Source: G963663315 sp965204925
Lineage (GTDB): Bacteria; Pseudomonadota; Gammaproteobacteria; Arenicellales; Poriferihabitantaceae
Direction of reading: 5' to 3'
NCBI GenBank assembly: GCA_965204925.1
Contig: OZ242021.1
Coordinates: 2,480,001 to 2,544,000, forward strand
Length of the DNA stretch: 64,000 bases
Below, in pieces: positions 16,646 through 25,702 of the stretch. Both the position numbers and the translations under genes were made by a program. Below the pieces are notes generated by a model that saw only the letters and a program-made list of their open reading frames with translations, had not been told where the DNA came from and searched no databases. Position 1 is the first letter of the stretch. Each line of letters opens with the position of its first letter.

Positions 16646-17446
16646 CTATACGGTTCCTGCGATCTGTTTATAGCGTTCTTGCAGAAATTTCTGTCGCCGA
16701 ATGCCTTCTTCGGTCAAGTCGGCCGCTGCCGGAATGTCGGTCTGAAAATGGCCGCAGGAGTCCGTACCCCGCACCAGCAGGGCAGAATCCTCGTCATGTT
16801 TGGTCTGTCTGACATGAGGGGCGATATATTGGACATTGAGGCCAATACGGCGATCATCACTCCGGTTGGGCATGGAAGAGTGCAATAACCAGCCATGGTG
16901 GAACGACGCCTGGCCGGGTTGTAACTCAAGAGCGACCGCCTCGCTTTCTTCCACCCCATAGACGGTTTGTCCGCTATACAGAATATTATTTTCATCCTCG
17001 GTAACAACGTGAGTTCTCTTGCCGGTTTTATGTGTGCCCGGGATTGCCTGCATGCACCCGCTTGCAGGCGTAGCGGCAGACAGAGCCAGCCACATCGATA
17101 CCTGATCGTCGCAGTCAAATCCCCAGTAGGTCAGATCCTGATGCCAGCTGACCAGACTGGACGTGTGCGGCTCCTTGATGATGAATGTGGCGCCATAGAG
17201 CAGAATATCGGGGCCGAGAAGGGATTCAACGACATCGAGAACCTGCGGCAGCGTGGCCAGTTCATAGGGCGAGGTCAGCATCGTATGGATTTTTGCCTTG
17301 TAATGGAGAGGTTCCGTTCTCGACTCGATCTCTTCGAGTCTCTGGCGATGTGACAACGCCGTTTCCGCATCGATGATCTCGACCGGGGAAACAAACCCGC
17401 TATGCTCATATTGCTCGCGAAGCGTCTGTTGTGGCGCCGGAGTCAT
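16646..17446 (-). CDS. PhyH-family Fe(II)/2-oxoglutarate dioxygenase
   Basis: A 266-aa phytanoyl-CoA-dioxygenase-like enzyme. The HxD iron ligands are in SWHQDLTYWGFD (~108-110) and the distal His is in SFHHGWLLHSSMPNRSDDRR, whose Arg residues would bind 2-oxoglutarate. I chose the ATG at 17446, which overlaps the stop of the HAD gene (ATGA); the longer frame to 17542 adds 32 residues without homology and runs into that gene. Two different non-haem iron oxygenases side by side suggest stepwise oxidation of one substrate. Confidence 0.88.
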   Translation of the reverse strand: MTPAPQQTLREQYEHSGFVSPVEIIDAETALSHRQRLEEIESRTEPLHYKAKIHTMLTSPYELATLPQVLDVVESLLGPDILLYGATFIIKEPHTSSLVSWHQDLTYWGFDCDDQVSMWLALSAATPASGCMQAIPGTHKTGKRTHVVTEDENNILYSGQTVYGVEESEAVALELQPGQASFHHGWLLHSSMPNRSDDRRIGLNVQYIAPHVRQTKHDEDSALLVRGTDSCGHFQTDIPAAADLTEEGIRRQKFLQERYKQIAGTV

Positions 17447-18111
17447 GATACCGCCTCGCGCAGATCTGCCAAGGTGGGCAGGGTCACGGTTGGGGTAAAT
17501 TCCCAAGGATCGTAGACAACGGTCGGGGAGCGCTGAACCCATGCGGCCTTGATGCCATAAGCAATAGCGCCGATGACATCGAACGCATTGCTGGAAACGA
17601 GCCAGACATGATCGCTATCCCTGTTTGTGGTCGTTACAAAATGCTCATAAACGGCCGGGGCCGGCTTGAACGTACCGATGCTGTCTACGCTGATTACGCC
17701 TTCGAAGCGATCGCGAATACCGGCATGATCGAGCGCTGAGCCGACCGCGTCCGGCTGGCCGTTTGAAAAGGCGTAAAGAGAGATGCCGGCTTCTCTCAGG
17801 TCGTCAAGGCACCCGACAACATCGGCAAAGACGGGCAGGGTCGACCAGGCCGCCAGCAAGGTTTGTTTCTGCTGTCCGGACAGGTTGTGACCGAGGGCGG
17901 CGGCAGTATGGTCGAGCGCCTGCCGGGTACAGACAGAAAAATCCCGATAGCGTTCCATGAGACCACGGCGGAACGTGTATTCAAGCTGTTTTTCTCTCCA
18001 GGCGCGAGAGAACAGGGGAGCATCGTCACCGATCATCTTTTCGATCTGTACAATGACACCGTGGGTGTCTATCAGGGTGCCGTATACATCAAAGCCGATT
18101 GCGGTATTCAT
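17443..18111 (-). CDS. HAD hydrolase, type II haloacid dehalogenase-like
   Basis: A 222-aa protein. HAD motif I is FDVYGTLIDTHG (~8-19), motif II is YAFSNGQ (~113-118), the Lys is in GTFKPAPAVYEHF (~148), and motif IV is WLVSSNAFDVIGA (~170). FDVYGTL, SNG and SSNAFDV are the signatures of (S)-2-haloacid dehalogenases (L-DEX). The start overlaps the HMG-CoA lyase stop by four bases. The physiological substrate may not be halogenated. Confidence 0.88.
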   Translation of the reverse strand: MNTAIGFDVYGTLIDTHGVIVQIEKMIGDDAPLFSRAWREKQLEYTFRRGLMERYRDFSVCTRQALDHTAAALGHNLSGQQKQTLLAAWSTLPVFADVVGCLDDLREAGISLYAFSNGQPDAVGSALDHAGIRDRFEGVISVDSIGTFKPAPAVYEHFVTTTNRDSDHVWLVSSNAFDVIGAIAYGIKAAWVQRSPTVVYDPWEFTPTVTLPTLADLREAVS

Positions 18112-19058
18112 GATCTGCCCTGTAATGGGTCGGGTTGCATGGATTGCAAGGGTTTTGAAGCCAGGTTGACTTTCGACATCACCGGCCGCTCCAGTATCTT
18201 ACAAATACCGCGCCCTGTGTCAATCAGTTTTTCCAGGTTCACTCCATGCCTGACGCCCAGTCCATTGAGCATATAGACTACGTCTTCGGTGGCCACATTG
18301 CCGCTGGCGCCTTTGGCATAGGGACAGCCGCCAAGACCGGCAACGGAACTGTCGATCGTTGTGATTCCGGTCTGCAATGCAACGAGGATATTGGCCAGCG
18401 CTTGCCCATAAGTATCATGGAAGTGTACGGCAAGCCGGTCTGCCGGAATCAGGTCGCGCAGCCGGGCAATCAGTTTGCGGGTCTGTAGCGGCGTACCGAC
18501 GCCAATCGTATCACCGAGAGAAATCTCGTAACAGCCCAGTTCGACCAGCTGTACACAGACGCGGGCGACCGTTTGCGGGTCAACCGGGCCTTCGTAAGGG
18601 CAGCCCATCACACAGGAAACATAGCCGCGCACTTGCAGACCTTCGCAGAGGGCCAGCTTGACCACCTCACGGAAGCGTTCGATACTTTCGGAAATTCCGC
18701 AGTTGATATTATGCCACGAGAATGTTTCCGAAGCCGCGGCGAAGACCGCAATTTCGCGGGCGCCGGCTGCGATAGCCGCCTCAAGCCCCTGTCTGTTGGG
18801 TACCAGTACCGGCCAGGATACTCCGGTGTCGTACACGAGCTCCCGCAGCACCTGGTCCGAGTCTGCCATTTGCGGTACCCGTTGCGGGTGCACGAAAGCG
18901 CCCGCCTCGATTCGTTTCAGGCCGCACGCCGCCAATTGACGGGCGAATTGACAGCGGGCGCCGCTGCCCAGCACGGTAGGCTCGTTTTGCAGACCGTCTC
19001 TTGGCCCGACTTCGACAAGGCGGGCCGCAGACGGCAGATCGAAGGCAGGCAGGCTCAT
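18108..19058 (-). CDS. mvaB/liuE: Hydroxymethylglutaryl-CoA lyase
   Basis: This enzyme splits HMG-CoA to acetoacetate and acetyl-CoA, the last step specific to leucine degradation. The 316-aa protein has the signature VEVGPRDGLQNE (~16-27), the metal-binding VHFHDTYGQ (~230) and the catalytic-Cys loop GLGGCPYAKGASGN (~260-272). Its ATG shares a base with the stop codon of the carboxylase alpha gene, implying translational coupling. Confidence 0.95.
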   Translation of the reverse strand: MSLPAFDLPSAARLVEVGPRDGLQNEPTVLGSGARCQFARQLAACGLKRIEAGAFVHPQRVPQMADSDQVLRELVYDTGVSWPVLVPNRQGLEAAIAAGAREIAVFAAASETFSWHNINCGISESIERFREVVKLALCEGLQVRGYVSCVMGCPYEGPVDPQTVARVCVQLVELGCYEISLGDTIGVGTPLQTRKLIARLRDLIPADRLAVHFHDTYGQALANILVALQTGITTIDSSVAGLGGCPYAKGASGNVATEDVVYMLNGLGVRHGVNLEKLIDTGRGICKILERPVMSKVNLASKPLQSMQPDPLQGRS

Positions 19059-21067
19059 TATTCGATCACGATCAACACAGCGCTTTCTGCGACCGGACTT
19101 CCCTTCGAACAGTGGACGCTGACCACGGTACCGTCACGGGGCGATTTTATCTGATGTTCCATTTTCATCGCTTCGACAATGATCAGGATCTCTCCGGACG
19201 CTACTCGCTGACCGGATTCCACTTTAACGTCAATTACCGTACCGGGCATCGGAGAGTGCAGCGCCGTCTTGTCCCGCTGTTTCGACTGAGAGCTCGATTC
19301 TGGTTTAATTATACGATTTACTATATTGAAATTAAAATGATGTTTCCGGAAACACAGTGAAACAACGGAGCCGGATCTGGCTACCATCACCACTTCCCGG
19401 CGGCGCCCTGACTGAAACTCCAGACGCATTCCGTCCAATGTTGCCCGTATGACGTCAAACGCTTCATCGCCATCGAAACGGAAGTCGGATCCGCGGCATG
19501 TGAGTGTGACCACAACCGCTTGCCCTTCCATGTCGAACAGATATTCTCTGCCGTATTCTTCCCGCGAGAGGCGCCCCGCTTCATTTGCGGGAGGAGTTAC
19601 CCAGGGCGACCACTTGTCGTTTTGCTTGCGTTGTTCAGTCTGTTGACGACCGATATCGGACAAGTACAAAAAAACTGCGGCAAACCGCGCCGCCGTGGTC
19701 AGAGTGGCGCTGTCATCAGTCAGGGTTGCCAGTTTCCTTTCTACAAACCCGGTATCAAGCAAGCCTTTTTTGAAATCGGCTTCCCGGATCAGGTTGCCAA
19801 GAAATGCAATGTTGTTGTTTACACCCACAATGCGGTAGTCGTCGAGAGCGCAAGCGATACGGTCAAGCGCTTCTTCACGGTTCTTGCCGTGAGCAATGAG
19901 CTTGCCTACCATGGGATCGTAGTAAGGGGTGATCACATCGCCTGCGCGGATGCCGGTATCTACCCGTAAATTGCGGGAAGTCCGGGGCTGGTTGAGGTAC
20001 CGGATTTTCCCGGGTGAGGGCAGAAATCCGGTGCGTGGATTTTCCGCGTAAACCCTGGCTTCGATCGCGTGGCCATTGCGACCGATGCTCTCTTGCCGAC
20101 AGGGCAGGGGTTCACCGCCTGCAACCCTGAGCTGCCATTCCACAAGGTCCAGGCCCGTTATCATTTCAGTCACGGGATGCTCTACCTGTAACCGCGTATT
20201 CATCTCCATGAAATAAAAGTGTTCGCCGGACGTGTGCAAAAATTCGACAGTGCCTGCGCCCAGGTAGTCGATTGAGCGGGCGCACTCCATGGCCGCAGCG
20301 GTCATCCTTGCCCGCAAGCTGTCGCTGATACCCGGAGCCGGAGACTCCTCGATCACTTTCTGGCGCCTGCGCTGCATCGAACAATCGCGCTCATGCAAAT
20401 GTACGATATTACCGTGGTGATCGGCGAAAATCTGCACTTCAATGTGCCGGGTGACTGGCAGGAACCGTTCGAGAAGGACGGTGTCATCGCCAAAGGCGGA
20501 CAGACTCTCGCGCTTGGCCGACTCCAGCGATGAGTGGAAGTCTGCGGCCCGTTCGACCCGCCGCATGCCCTTGCCGCCGCCGCCCGCCGTCGCCTTGATC
20601 AACAGAGGATAGCCGGTTTGCCTGGCCATTTCCAGCAGCCAGCCGCTATCCTGATTGTCGCCGTCATAGCCGGGAAGGATTGGAACGCCTGCCCGGGATA
20701 CGGTTTTACGCGCCGTATTCTTCGACCCCATGATGCGTATTGATTCGGCTGACGGACCAATGAACGTGATCGCATGCTGTTCGCACTTGCGGGCAAACTC
20801 TGCATTCTCGGATAAAAATCCATAGCCGGGGTGGATAGCCTGGGCGCCTGTTTCCTTTGCGACAGCCAGGATCCTTTCGCCATTCAAATAGCTTTCCGCC
20901 GGGGTATTGCCGGCAATCGCAACCGCCTGGTCACAATAACCGGCATGCAATGCTTCACGGTCGGCGTTTGAATAAACAGCAACCGTTTCCACTCCGAGCC
21001 TGCTCGCCGTTTTCGCTATGCGACAGGCGATTTCCCCGCGGTTGGCTATGAGGATTTTCCGAAACAT
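19058..21067 (-). CDS. liuD: Methylcrotonyl-CoA carboxylase alpha (biotin) subunit
   Basis: Biotin-dependent carboxylation of 3-methylcrotonyl-CoA. The biotin carboxylase domain is at residues ~1-450 (FRKILIANRGEIACRI; Gly-rich ATP loop KATAGGGGKGMR; EMNTRLQVEHPVTE), followed by a middle domain and a C-terminal biotinyl domain whose lysine lies in VEAMKMEHQIKSP (~635). The ATG at 21067 gives the standard MFRKILIANRGE start; a GTG at 21073 is also in frame. The assignment over propionyl- or geranyl-CoA carboxylase rests on its liu-type neighbours. Confidence 0.92.
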   Translation of the reverse strand: MFRKILIANRGEIACRIAKTASRLGVETVAVYSNADREALHAGYCDQAVAIAGNTPAESYLNGERILAVAKETGAQAIHPGYGFLSENAEFARKCEQHAITFIGPSAESIRIMGSKNTARKTVSRAGVPILPGYDGDNQDSGWLLEMARQTGYPLLIKATAGGGGKGMRRVERAADFHSSLESAKRESLSAFGDDTVLLERFLPVTRHIEVQIFADHHGNIVHLHERDCSMQRRRQKVIEESPAPGISDSLRARMTAAAMECARSIDYLGAGTVEFLHTSGEHFYFMEMNTRLQVEHPVTEMITGLDLVEWQLRVAGGEPLPCRQESIGRNGHAIEARVYAENPRTGFLPSPGKIRYLNQPRTSRNLRVDTGIRAGDVITPYYDPMVGKLIAHGKNREEALDRIACALDDYRIVGVNNNIAFLGNLIREADFKKGLLDTGFVERKLATLTDDSATLTTAARFAAVFLYLSDIGRQQTEQRKQNDKWSPWVTPPANEAGRLSREEYGREYLFDMEGQAVVVTLTCRGSDFRFDGDEAFDVIRATLDGMRLEFQSGRRREVVMVARSGSVVSLCFRKHHFNFNIVNRIIKPESSSQSKQRDKTALHSPMPGTVIDVKVESGQRVASGEILIIVEAMKMEHQIKSPRDGTVVSVHCSKGSPVAESAVLIVIE

Positions 21068-21072
21068 GAACA

Positions 21073-22686
21073 CTACATGCGAAAAACCCCGAAGCGGGTT
21101 TCTTCTATCGGTACATTAAGTGATGCCGAGATGGCAAGCGCCAGCGTGCGACGAGTATCCCGCGGATCAATAATGCCGTCATCCCAGAGTCGGGCGCTGG
21201 CGTAAAAAGGATGTCCCCGGGTTTCATATTGTTGTCTTATCGAGTCCCTGAAATCCTGCATCACCCGATCATCGCTGTTCTCCTCACGGCATGTGGCGCG
21301 GGCCTCAAGCTTGACCCGGGCGAGGACATTGGCCGCCTGCTCTCCGCCCATCACCGAAATTCTGGCATTGGGCCAGAGCCACAGGAATCTGCCCCCGAAA
21401 GCTCGTCCGCACATTGCATAATTGCCGGCGCCAAAGCTGCCGCCGATGATAACGGTAAATTTCGGCGCCCTTGCGTTGGAGACGGCAGTTACCATTTTCG
21501 CTCCATCCTTGGCAATACCTCCGGACTCATATTTTTGGCCGACCATGAATCCGGTTATGTTCTGCAAAAAAACCAGCGGGATTTTTCGTTGTGCGCACAA
21601 TTCAATAAAGTGGGCGCCCTTCAACGCCGATTCGGAAAACAGGATACCGTTATTGGCGATTATACCGACAGGATATCCATGCAAACGCGCAAACCCGCAT
21701 ACCAGGGTGGCGCCGTAGTTTTGCTTGAACTCATCCAGGTCGCTGCCGTCCACGAGGCGTGCAATGATTTCACGAATATCGAATCGGGTATGCTTGCCCG
21801 GCAAGGGGGCGAGACCCAGCAATTCCTCGCCCGGCCAGGCCGGTTCCCGAGGGAGGTTGAGTTTGAGATCGAATTGTTTAACGCGGTTGAGATGGCCGAC
21901 GAGCCTGCGCGCCTGGCGCAGCGCGTCCGAATCATCGACCGCGACATGGTCGACTACTCCGGAGATTCTGGAATGCACATCAGCGCCGCCGAGCGCTTCG
22001 GCGCTGACTTCTTCTCCCGTTGCCGCTTTCACCAGCGGGGGGCCGCCCAGAAAAATAGCGCCCTGGCCCCGCACGATGATACTTTCGTCGCACATTGCCG
22101 GCACATAGGCGCCACCCGCAGTACAACTCCCCATCGTTACTGCAATCTGGGGAATGCCGGCTGCCGACAGGTTGGCCTGATTGTAAAAAATCCGACCGAA
22201 ATGTTCCTTGTCCGGAAACACTTCGTCCTGCAACGGCAGGAACGCTCCGCCTGAATCGACCAGATAGATACAGGGCAGGTTATTCTGCAGGGCGATTTCC
22301 TGAGCGCGCAGGTGTTTCTTGACGGTAACCGGATAATAGGTTCCTCCTTTTACCGTGGCATCGTTGGCAATGATTACGCATTCGAGGCCTTGCACACGGC
22401 CAATACCGGTAATGATTCCGCCTGCGTTGACGGCCTCCCCGTACATTTCCCAACCGGCGAACAGGGACAGTTCAAGAAACGGGGTGCCGGTGTCGATCAG
22501 ATTGGCGATACGTTCACGCGCCAGCAATTTGCCCCGTTCCGTGTGTTTTTTGCGGGCGCTCTCACTGCCACCCGCAACGATCTTTGCAGCTGCGTCCTGA
22601 AAATCCGCAATCTGCCTGCGCATGGCATCGGCATTGGCGACAAACTCGGCTGAACCGGTATCGACGCTGGATTCAATTTTCGCCAT
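21073..22686 (-). CDS. liuB: Methylcrotonyl-CoA carboxylase beta subunit
   Basis: Carboxyltransferase subunit, 537 aa. Both crotonase-fold halves are visible: the N half with CVIIANDATVKGGTYYPVTVKK (core ANDATVKGGTYYP) and GSCTAGGAYVPAMCDE, the C half with LVFLQNITGFMVGQKYE and IIGGSFGAGNYAMCGRAF. These are typical for MccB; geranyl-CoA carboxylase (AtuC) is the closest alternative. Adjacent to liuD on both the sequence and pathway level. Confidence 0.93.
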   Translation of the reverse strand: MAKIESSVDTGSAEFVANADAMRRQIADFQDAAAKIVAGGSESARKKHTERGKLLARERIANLIDTGTPFLELSLFAGWEMYGEAVNAGGIITGIGRVQGLECVIIANDATVKGGTYYPVTVKKHLRAQEIALQNNLPCIYLVDSGGAFLPLQDEVFPDKEHFGRIFYNQANLSAAGIPQIAVTMGSCTAGGAYVPAMCDESIIVRGQGAIFLGGPPLVKAATGEEVSAEALGGADVHSRISGVVDHVAVDDSDALRQARRLVGHLNRVKQFDLKLNLPREPAWPGEELLGLAPLPGKHTRFDIREIIARLVDGSDLDEFKQNYGATLVCGFARLHGYPVGIIANNGILFSESALKGAHFIELCAQRKIPLVFLQNITGFMVGQKYESGGIAKDGAKMVTAVSNARAPKFTVIIGGSFGAGNYAMCGRAFGGRFLWLWPNARISVMGGEQAANVLARVKLEARATCREENSDDRVMQDFRDSIRQQYETRGHPFYASARLWDDGIIDPRDTRRTLALAISASLNVPIEETRFGVFRM

Positions 22687-22704
22687 TGGACAGGTTCGAG
22701 GCGC

Positions 22705-23916
22705 TCACATCAACTCTACCGCCAGGGCCGTGGCTTCACCACCGCCTATGCACAGTGAGGCTATTCCGGTTTTCAGGTTATGCTGTTGCAATGCCGACAA
22801 CAGGGTCACCAGAATACGCGCGCCGGACGCGCCAATCGGGTGCCCCAGAGCGCAGGCGCCGCCATGGATATTGATTTTCCCGTGTTCGATGGCGTGTTCG
22901 CGCATGGCAGCCATGGCAACCACGGCAAACGCCTCATTGACCTCGAACAGATCAACGTCCTCTACAGTCAGGCGCAGGTTTTTTTGCAGTGAAGCAATCG
23001 CGCCAATCGGAGCGGTCGTGAACAAGGCCGGCTCGCGGGCGTGAGTGGCATGCCCTGAAATTCTGGCAATCGGCCTCACTCCCCGCCGGCGCGCGGTCGA
23101 TTCGCGCATCAGCGCCAGCGCTGCGGCGCCGTCGGAAATCGAGCTGGAATTGGCCGCAGTAACCGTGCCGTTGCGCTTGAAGACTGGCTTCAAATGCGGG
23201 ATTTTTTCGATCGCGGCGGTGAACGGCTGCTCGTCCCGGGTAATGGTGAGTTGCTCTTTGCGGCGCTGTGCGGTTACTGCAATGATTTCAGTATCGAATG
23301 CGCCGCTGTCGCTAGCCTGCCGCGCCCGGCGCAGAGATTCAATCGCGTATCGATCCTGCAGGCGCCGGGTAAAGTGATATTTGTCGGCGCACGATTCGGC
23401 GAACGAACCCATGAGGACGCCCTTGTCATAAGCGTCTTCCAGGCCGTCCAGAAACATATGGTCCAGTATCTCGCCGTGCCCCAATCGTTGACCGCCGCGC
23501 GCTCTCGGCAACAGGTACGGCGCCCTCGTCATATTCTCCATGCCTCCCGCAACCATGATGTCATGACTGCCAGCGATCAACAGGTCGTGGGCAAGCATGA
23601 CGGCTTTCATTCCGGAACCGCACATTTTGTTGATCGTTGTGCAGCCGGTGGTGAAAGGGAGACCTGCCGTCAGCGCCGCCTGGCGGGCAGGAGCCTGTCC
23701 TTGTCCCGCAGACAAAACATTGCCCATGATCACTTCCCCGATATCGTCCGCCTCAAGAGCGGAACGCTGTACGGCAGCCCGAATTGCACAAGCGCCGAGT
23801 TCGCTTGCGCTCATTTCGCTGAAACAACCCTGGAAACTGCCGATCGGGGTACGCGCGTATCCGGTAATGACGACCGCATGATCAGTACCGTTGCGGGTCC
23901 CGTTATTCCCTTTCAT
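22705..23916 (-). CDS. Acetyl-CoA C-acyltransferase (thiolase)
   Basis: A 403-aa type-II thiolase. The nucleophilic Cys is in INKMCGSGMKAVM (~100), followed by NEAFA (~330), GGACALGHPIGASGAR (~365) and the second catalytic Cys in LCIGGGEATA (~395). In this operon it would cleave acetoacetyl-CoA formed from leucine carbon. It lies between the dehydrogenase (2-base gap) and liuB (18-base gap). A second thiolase is at 27754. Confidence 0.93.
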   Translation of the reverse strand: MKGNNGTRNGTDHAVVITGYARTPIGSFQGCFSEMSASELGACAIRAAVQRSALEADDIGEVIMGNVLSAGQGQAPARQAALTAGLPFTTGCTTINKMCGSGMKAVMLAHDLLIAGSHDIMVAGGMENMTRAPYLLPRARGGQRLGHGEILDHMFLDGLEDAYDKGVLMGSFAESCADKYHFTRRLQDRYAIESLRRARQASDSGAFDTEIIAVTAQRRKEQLTITRDEQPFTAAIEKIPHLKPVFKRNGTVTAANSSSISDGAAALALMRESTARRRGVRPIARISGHATHAREPALFTTAPIGAIASLQKNLRLTVEDVDLFEVNEAFAVVAMAAMREHAIEHGKINIHGGACALGHPIGASGARILVTLLSALQQHNLKTGIASLCIGGGEATALAVELM

Positions 23917-23918
23917 AA

Positions 23919-25079
23919 TCAGCGACTTTCGTTGAAAAGTTCGCGGCCAATCAGCATTCTGCGTACTTCCGAGGTGCCTGCTCCAATCTCGTACAATTTT
24001 GCGTCCCGCAACAAGCGGCCGGCAGGGTAGTCATTCATATATCCATTGGCGCCCAGCGCCTGGATCGTTTCGAGCGCCATCCACGTTGCTTTCTCTGCGG
24101 TATAGAGAATGGACCCGGCGGCATCCATTCTCGTCGTTGCGCCGTGGTCGCAGGCGCGGCCTACCGCGTAGGCATAGGCGCGGCACGCATTCATCGTGCT
24201 GTACATATCAGCCAGTTTTCCCTGCATCAACTGGAACTCGCCGATCGCCCGCCCGAACTGTTTGCGTTCGTGGACATACGGCACGGCCACATCCATGCAG
24301 GCGCGCATGATTCCCAATGGCCCCCCGGACAGTACCGCGCGTTCGAAATCAAGACCACTCATCAGCACTTCAACCCCGCGATTTTCCTGTCCCAGCAGAT
24401 TACCGGCCGGCACTTCGACATTTTCGAACAGCAGTTCACCGGTATTGGAGCCGCGCATTCCCAGTTTGTCCAGTTTCTGCACAGTCCGTATACCGAAACC
24501 TTTTTCCACGATGAAAGCGGAAATCCCTTTTGATCCGGCTTTCGGATCGGTTTTTGCGTAGACGACAACGACATCGGCATCGGGTCCGTTCGTGATCCAC
24601 ATCTTGTGGCCGTTCAATACATAGTGGGTCCCCTTGCGCTGCGCTTCAAGTTCCATGCTGACTACGTCCGACCCGGATGCAGACTCCGACATGGCGAGAG
24701 CGCCAACCTGCTCCCCGCAGATCAGCGCCGGCAAATATTTTCGCTTCTGTTGTTGCGAGCCATTGCGCCGGATCTGGTTGACACACAAATTGGAGTGCGC
24801 CCCATAGCTCAGGCCCACGGCAGCCGAGGCCCGGCTGATTTCTTCCATGGCGATAATGTGGGCGAGATAACCCATATCGGCGCCGCCATACTCCTGCGGA
24901 GTGGTGATGCCGAGCAGCCCCAGATCGCCGAATTTTCGCCACAAGTCACCGGGGAATTCGTTGGACTGGTCAATTTGCCGGGCGCGGGGCGCGATTTCGG
25001 TCTGGCAGAATGAATGCAGGCTCTCGCTGAGCAAGTCGATTTCCTCGCCAGGATAGAAGTTGAGCGAAGGATAGTCCAC
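23919..25079 (-). CDS. liuA: Isovaleryl-CoA dehydrogenase
   Basis: FAD-dependent oxidation of isovaleryl-CoA to 3-methylcrotonyl-CoA. The 386-aa protein has the acyl-CoA dehydrogenase hallmarks LAMSESASGSDVVSM (~135), WITNGPDADVVVVYAKT (~165) and the C-terminal LYEIGAGTSEVRRMLIGREL (key GAGTSEVRR). The catalytic Glu is expected near 250, as in short-branched-chain enzymes, rather than at the usual C-terminal site. First gene of the run, behind the operator at 25131. Confidence 0.92.
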   Translation of the reverse strand: MDYPSLNFYPGEEIDLLSESLHSFCQTEIAPRARQIDQSNEFPGDLWRKFGDLGLLGITTPQEYGGADMGYLAHIIAMEEISRASAAVGLSYGAHSNLCVNQIRRNGSQQQKRKYLPALICGEQVGALAMSESASGSDVVSMELEAQRKGTHYVLNGHKMWITNGPDADVVVVYAKTDPKAGSKGISAFIVEKGFGIRTVQKLDKLGMRGSNTGELLFENVEVPAGNLLGQENRGVEVLMSGLDFERAVLSGGPLGIMRACMDVAVPYVHERKQFGRAIGEFQLMQGKLADMYSTMNACRAYAYAVGRACDHGATTRMDAAGSILYTAEKATWMALETIQALGANGYMNDYPAGRLLRDAKLYEIGAGTSEVRRMLIGRELFNESR

Positions 25080-25120
25080 GGCTACCGGTATTTTTATGGT
25101 GTCAATAGTAACGGGATACT

Positions 25121-25149
25121 AAATTACATTACGTTTACGTAAACGTCAA
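25121..25149 (-). promoter_or_regulatory. Promoter and LiuR-like operator before liuA
   Basis: On the minus strand: -35 TTGACG (25144-25149), a 17-base spacer, and -10 TAATTT (25121-25126). A perfect 16-bp palindrome, ACGTTTACGTAAACGT (25131-25146), fills most of the spacer. MerR-family activators bind exactly there, and LiuR, the known MerR-family regulator of liu genes in gammaproteobacteria, is reported (from memory) to recognise a similar TTTACGTAAAC-type site. No liuR gene is in the window. Confidence 0.7.
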
Positions 25150-25214
25150 CTATAATAGCGTTCTTGCTTAGCTATGTATAAAATCCGCCCTGTTGTGACA
25201 TAATCAGCGCTAGC

Positions 25215-25305
25215 GGAGAGGTGTCTGAGTGGTTGAAAGAGCACGCCTGGAAAGTGTGTATACGTTAATAGCGTATCGAGGGTTCGAATCCCTCTCTCTC
25301 CGCCA
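25215..25305 (+). tRNA. tRNA-Ser (anticodon GGA)
   Basis: Acceptor stem GGAGAGG/TCTCTCC, anticodon stem CACGC/GTGTG with loop CTGGAAA (anticodon GGA, reads UCC/UCU), a long variable arm as in all tRNA-Ser, T-arm GAGGGTTCGAATCCCTC, discriminator G and an encoded CCA. Confidence 0.97.
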
Positions 25306-25369
25306 TTGACTTGAAATGAACTTTTATTAAATCCACGAAAATCCGGTAAAACAACCCGTAATCATCATA

Positions 25370-25690
25370 ATGCCTGTTATAAATTTCAGGTTGGCGGATG
25401 GCAGTGAACTGGACGCCGAAGGTGAGGTCGGAACGTCCGTCATGTTGCTCGCCAGACGTCATGGACTTTCCGGTATTCTGGCCGAGTGCGGCGGCGCCTG
25501 TTGTTGTGCAACCTGTCACGTTCATATCGACGAGAGCTGGATCGAAAAACTGGATGCGATGCAGGATGACGAGCGCGATATGCTGGAGTTTGCGGAAAAC
25601 GTCGATTCGTTCAGCCGTTTGAGTTGCCAGATCAGAATTACGGAAAGAATAGACGGGCTGATCGTCCATGTGCCCGAATCCCAGTATTGA
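25370..25690 (+). CDS. [2Fe-2S] ferredoxin, adrenodoxin type
   Basis: A 106-aa electron carrier. Cluster ligands are in AECGGACCCATCHV (~39-51) and LSCQI (~88). It starts with the usual MPVINF strand, and VHVPESQ at the end is typical of this class. It is not in an isc cluster here but starts 12 bases before acetoacetyl-CoA synthetase. It might serve the Rieske oxygenase at 15436 or a P450, which is inference. Confidence 0.92.
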   Translation: MPVINFRLADGSELDAEGEVGTSVMLLARRHGLSGILAECGGACCCATCHVHIDESWIEKLDAMQDDERDMLEFAENVDSFSRLSCQIRITERIDGLIVHVPESQY

Positions 25691-25702
25691 GAGGCGCTCC
25701 CC

